Source of the DNA: RGIG1902 sp034926865
GTDB lineage: Bacteria > Bacillota > Clostridia > Oscillospirales > Butyricicoccaceae
Assembly: GCA_034926865.1 (NCBI GenBank)
Contig: JAYFQP010000040.1
Span: 1-8,351 of the forward strand
Length of the DNA: 8,351 bases
Reading direction: 5' to 3'
The notes beneath the pieces are model-generated. The model searched no databases. It saw nothing but the letters and a program-made list of their open reading frames with translations, and was not told the DNA's origin. A program made the translations under genes and the position numbers. Below, one piece after another: positions 5,942-8,351 of the stretch. The first letter of the stretch is position 1. Each line of letters begins with the position of its first letter.

Positions 5942-6265
5942 ATGAAGATGATTATCGCCATACTTAACGCAGATGATTCCCCTATTGTCATCCACAATCT
6001 TATGAAGGGCGGTTATTCCATAACCAAGCTCTCAACGACCGGCGGCTTTCTCCGCACAGGCAACGTCACCATTCTTATCGGCGTTGATGATGAAAAGGTT
6101 CAGCATGTAATCGACGTTATCAAAGAAAACTCCCATAGCCGCAAGCAGTTGATCGCTCCCACTGCGGAGCCTGGCCTAAGCTTTTATCCAACTATGCCGA
6201 TAGAAGTTATCGTTGGCGGCGCTACGATTTTTGTCCTCAATGTCGAACACTTTGAAAAGGTTTGA
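5942..6265 (+). CDS. darA: Cyclic-di-AMP-binding PII-like protein DarA (PstA/YaaQ)
   Basis: The 107-residue protein is full length for DarA/PstA. It begins MKMIIAILNADD and carries the T-loop-side motif TKLSTTGGFLRTGNVTILIG (residues 28-47). It ends with PIEVIVGGATIFVLNVEHF. Thr28, Gly35-Phe36-Leu37, Asn41 and Gly47 match positions that, as I recall, contact c-di-AMP in Staphylococcus PstA; positions 24 and 26 (Gly, Ser) differ from the Asn and Arg found there. These proteins are cytosolic trimers that sense c-di-AMP; the downstream partner is not generally known. AGGAGG lies 8 bases before the ATG. It is the first gene of darA-holB-ricT, the Bacillus yaaQ-holB-yaaT order, and its last 26 bases overlap holB. 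Confidence 0.94.
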   Translation: MKMIIAILNADDSPIVIHNLMKGGYSITKLSTTGGFLRTGNVTILIGVDDEKVQHVIDVIKENSHSRKQLIAPTAEPGLSFYPTMPIEVIVGGATIFVLNVEHFEKV

Positions 6266-7175
6266 TCTTACAGGAAATCCCCATATAAAAAGCGCTGCCC
6301 AAAACGGAGCTTTAGGCTCGGCTGTTATTTTTGACGGCAGCTTTGGTTCAGGAAAAAAGGCCGCGGCGGCTTACGCTGCCGCGGCTCTTTTATGTAGAGC
6401 CGAGCAAGGCAAGCCCTGCGGAGTATGCCCATCCTGCATTCAGGCCGCGGCAGGGTCTCACCCCGATATTGTTCTTTTCAATGCCGAGGGCGATAACATC
6501 AAAATTAAAGATATCCGCGCGCTGAGGATGCAAAGCTTCATTACCCCCAGCCAAAGCCCTTTTAAGATATTCATCATTAACAGGGCTGACCTTATGAATA
6601 CAGAGTCTCAAAACGCACTTTTAAAAGTCCTTGAAGAACCGCTGTCCTCAGTATTTATACTACTGACTGAAAATGCCTACACCCTGCTTCAAACTGTTCG
6701 TTCACGCTGCCGAATATATGCTATGGAGCCTATACCTGTGCCTGAAATCGAGCGGTTTTTGTCATCCCGGCTTGCATCAGAGGGCAAAAGCGCCTATTCG
6801 GAGGATATAAAGTTGGCCGCAAGAGAATGCGGCGGAAGCATTGGCCGCGCCCTTATGCTTCTTGATAAAGGCATCCCGAAACCCGCTCAGCTAGCTGATG
6901 CCTTTGCTTCTTCACTTGATGGCAGCCCCCTCAAGATCATGGAAGCGTGCCTCTCGGCATCTTCCCTTAACCGATCTGACTACGCAGATTTTTACAACGA
7001 AGTTTCGCTGCGTATGTCAAAAATGGCGCTGAAAAAGCCGTCCCACGCACGTTTTTACGCGGACGTTTATGATTATATACAGCAGCAAAAGGATAAACTA
7101 ACCGATAACAACGGTTCGGTATTTGCCCTCTCAAGCCAGCTTGCAGCCTTTTGCGGCATAACATACAGGAGATAA
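6240..7175 (+). CDS. holB: DNA polymerase III subunit delta prime
   Basis: This is the non-catalytic AAA+ subunit of the clamp loader, which helps open the beta clamp onto primed DNA. In the 311-residue form seen here: a P-loop-like GSFGSGKK (residues 33-40), a zinc module with Cys52, Cys60, Cys63 and Cys66 (CGVCPSC), SQNALLKVLEEP (123-134), and the SRC motif (155-157) typical of clamp-loader subunits. A C-terminal collar region follows. The P-loop has Lys where Ser/Thr is needed, and the Walker B region reads IINRAD, so ATP hydrolysis is unlikely, as expected for delta prime. The start is uncertain: ATG 6240 gives the family-like N-terminus and a 26-base overlap with darA. A TTG at 6213 is also open, and neither has a good ribosome site. 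Translation is probably coupled to darA. Confidence 0.92.
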   Translation: MSNTLKRFDLTGNPHIKSAAQNGALGSAVIFDGSFGSGKKAAAAYAAAALLCRAEQGKPCGVCPSCIQAAAGSHPDIVLFNAEGDNIKIKDIRALRMQSFITPSQSPFKIFIINRADLMNTESQNALLKVLEEPLSSVFILLTENAYTLLQTVRSRCRIYAMEPIPVPEIERFLSSRLASEGKSAYSEDIKLAARECGGSIGRALMLLDKGIPKPAQLADAFASSLDGSPLKIMEACLSASSLNRSDYADFYNEVSLRMSKMALKKPSHARFYADVYDYIQQQKDKLTDNNGSVFALSSQLAAFCGITYRR

Positions 7176-7176
7176 T

Positions 7177-8058
7177 ATGACGGAGATTATTGGAGTCCGA
7201 TTCAAAAAAGTAGGCAAAATATATTATTTTGATCCCGCAGGAGTTCAGGTCATCGGGGGAACCAAGGTCATTGTCGAAACCTCCAGAGGCATCGAATGCG
7301 GAGATACTGTCATACCTAACCGCGACGTTGCCGATGACAGTATAGTCCAGCCTCTCAAAAAGCTTGTCAGAGTCGCCACAGATGAAGACCTTGTCATTTT
7401 AGCCGAAAACGAGAGGCTTGAAAAAGAAGCCTTCTCAATCTGCGAGCAAAAAATCAAAAAGCATGAGCTCTCAATGAAGCTTGTTGCTGTGGAATATACC
7501 TTCGACCACAGCAAAATACTGTTTTACTTCAGTGCCGAAGGCAGGGTTGATTTCCGCGATCTTGTCAAGGATCTCGCATCGGTTTTCCGCACAAGGATAG
7601 AGCTCAGGCAGATTGGTGTAAGAGATGCCGCAAAAATGATAGGCGGCCTTGGAATATGCGGCTGCCCATTATGCTGCAACACCTTTCTTGACGACTTTGA
7701 TCCTGTGTCGATCAATATGGCAAAAGACCAGGGCCTTTCTCTCAACCCATCAAAGATTTCAGGTACCTGCGGCAGGCTTATGTGCTGCCTTAAATATGAA
7801 AACGAAGCCTATCAGGAGCTTATGCACACATCCCCTACCTCAGACTCGCTCGTTGAAACGCCAAAGGGCAAGGGTACAGTTATGGATGTTTCCCTGCTGA
7901 AAGGCAGCTGCAAGGTACGGCTTCAGTCCGCCCCTGATTCACCCGAAATCTTTAAATGCGAAGAATGCAAAATCCTTAGGCGGGGCAGAACCTCGAACCA
8001 GAACCAAAACTCAGAGCCTATAGATAAAACAGCGCTCCAAAAATTACAGCAGGAATAA
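7177..8058 (+). CDS. ricT: PSP1-domain protein RicT (YaaT)
   Basis: The 293-residue protein matches YaaT/RicT, a member of the Ric (RicA-RicF-RicT) complex. In Bacillus that complex binds iron-sulfur clusters, works with RNase Y in mRNA maturation, and is needed for sporulation and competence. The PSP1 core includes FDHSKILFYFSAEGRVDFRDL (split at residues 109-129), RTRIELRQIGVRDAAK and GGLGICGCPLCC (Cys161, 163, 166, 167). It continues with FDPVSINMAKDQGLSLNPSK and GTCGRLMCCLKYE (Cys198, 203, 204). The six family cysteines implicated in cluster binding are present; Cys163 and a C-terminal C-x2-C (261, 264) are extra. The last ~25 residues are polar and probably disordered. AGGAG is 5 bases before the ATG, which follows the holB stop by one base, so the two genes are translated together. 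Confidence 0.95.
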   Translation: MTEIIGVRFKKVGKIYYFDPAGVQVIGGTKVIVETSRGIECGDTVIPNRDVADDSIVQPLKKLVRVATDEDLVILAENERLEKEAFSICEQKIKKHELSMKLVAVEYTFDHSKILFYFSAEGRVDFRDLVKDLASVFRTRIELRQIGVRDAAKMIGGLGICGCPLCCNTFLDDFDPVSINMAKDQGLSLNPSKISGTCGRLMCCLKYENEAYQELMHTSPTSDSLVETPKGKGTVMDVSLLKGSCKVRLQSAPDSPEIFKCEECKILRRGRTSNQNQNSEPIDKTALQKLQQE

Positions 8059-8070
8059 AAGTCTTCCCCT

Positions 8071-8104
8071 GCGGCGCGAAACAAACAGTGCTGTTTCGCG
8101 CCGC
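8071..8104. terminator. Strong GC-rich hairpin after ricT, no T-run
   Basis: GCGGCGCGAAACA (8071-8083) pairs perfectly over 13 bases with TGTTTCGCGCCGC (8092-8104) around an 8-base loop, starting 12 bases after the ricT stop. The stem is very stable, but what follows is AATATAAGC rather than Ts, so this is not a classic rho-independent terminator. It could be a transcript 3'-end stabiliser, a weaker terminator, or protein-bound. A run of five Ts appears about 17 bases further on. Confidence 0.55.
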
Positions 8105-8175
8105 AATATAAGCTTGCCGTCTTTTTCTATGTTGCCGGCATAAGCATTTCACCTTTCGATTAATGTATGTGTTTA

Positions 8176-8204
8176 TTGACGAAAGCTGAATTATATGCTA
8201 TTTT
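8176..8204 (+). promoter_or_regulatory. Promoter of the tRNA-Leu gene
   Basis: TTGACG (8176-8181) and TATTTT (8199-8204) are separated by exactly 17 bases. Transcription would start about 23 bases before the mature tRNA. The -35 is one base off consensus and the -10 two bases off. Confidence 0.65.
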
Positions 8205-8233
8205 AAATGGCGGTATAGTTTTTTGATATACAT

Positions 8234-8317
8234 GCGGGAGTGGCGGAATGGCAGACGCGCTGGTCTTAGGAACCAGTTTCTTACGAAGTGAGGGTTCGAC
8301 CCCCTTCTCCCGCACCA
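8234..8317 (+). tRNA. tRNA-Leu, anticodon UAG
   Basis: The acceptor strands GCGGGAG (8234-8240) and CTCCCGC (8307-8313) pair fully and are followed by discriminator A and an encoded CCA (8315-8317). The anticodon stem CTGGT/ACCAG encloses CTTAGGA, with anticodon TAG at 8267-8269, reading CUN leucine codons. A 13-base variable arm and the TTCGACC T-loop complete a type II tRNA of 84 bases, as expected for leucine. Confidence 0.97.
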
Positions 8318-8324
8318 AGAATTG

Positions 8325-8351
8325 ACCGAAGCATCGTATCAATGCTTCGGT
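8325..8351 (+). terminator. Probable terminator of tRNA-Leu, cut by the window end
   Basis: ACCGAAGCAT (8325-8334) and ATGCTTCGGT (8342-8351) form a perfect 10-bp stem with a 7-base loop, starting 8 bases after the tRNA CCA. The T-run expected after it would begin at the next base, which is outside the window. Confidence 0.75.

Noticed and set aside
8160..8342. Minus-strand 60-codon open frame containing REKGVEPSLRKK
   Set aside because: It is the antisense of the tRNA-Leu gene. This translation is a well-known false protein produced opposite tRNA genes.

Overview
The window comes from an endospore-forming Firmicute, most likely a clostridial lineage. The evidence is a spore-coat cotJ operon, a darA-holB-ricT block that follows the Bacillus/Clostridium chromosomal order, Shine-Dalgarno sites close to AGGAGG, and a moderate base composition. 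The species cannot be fixed from the sequence alone.

Layout. Positions 1 to about 1197 are the end of a mobile element. It carries most of a large serine recombinase gene (plus strand, 5' end outside the window) that stops 34 bases short of an abrupt junction. From the junction to 1866, on the minus strand, lies the cotJ spore-coat operon: cotJA, cotJB and the first ~33 codons of cotJC. The CotJC reading frame is recognisable up to QYGGPD and then breaks off into element DNA, so cotJC is interrupted. The geometry (recombinase at the element edge, convergent with the 5' half of a mother-cell sporulation gene) is the same as in the sigK/skin element. cotJC may therefore be rebuilt by programmed excision during sporulation. 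This is the main discovery candidate here.

Positions 1971-2005 hold a rho-independent terminator. It is followed on the minus strand by ridA (enamine/imine deaminase) and proC (pyrroline-5-carboxylate reductase), each with its own recognisable sigma-A-type promoter. From 3568 the direction switches to plus. A FemAB-family aminoacyltransferase gene is followed by a divergent alanine-racemase-like gene that lacks the usual C-terminal end of that family; together they suggest cell-wall peptide metabolism. Then comes darA (c-di-AMP-binding PII-like protein), holB (clamp-loader delta prime) and ricT (PSP1-domain RNA-processing/sporulation factor). This is the yaaQ-holB-yaaT order of Bacillus, but with yaaR missing and darA and holB overlapping. 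The window ends with a well-formed tRNA-Leu(UAG) gene that has its own promoter and a terminator hairpin at the very edge.

Apart from the cotJC junction, the window reads as conserved chromosomal housekeeping sequence. No CRISPR array, rRNA or complete insertion sequence is visible.
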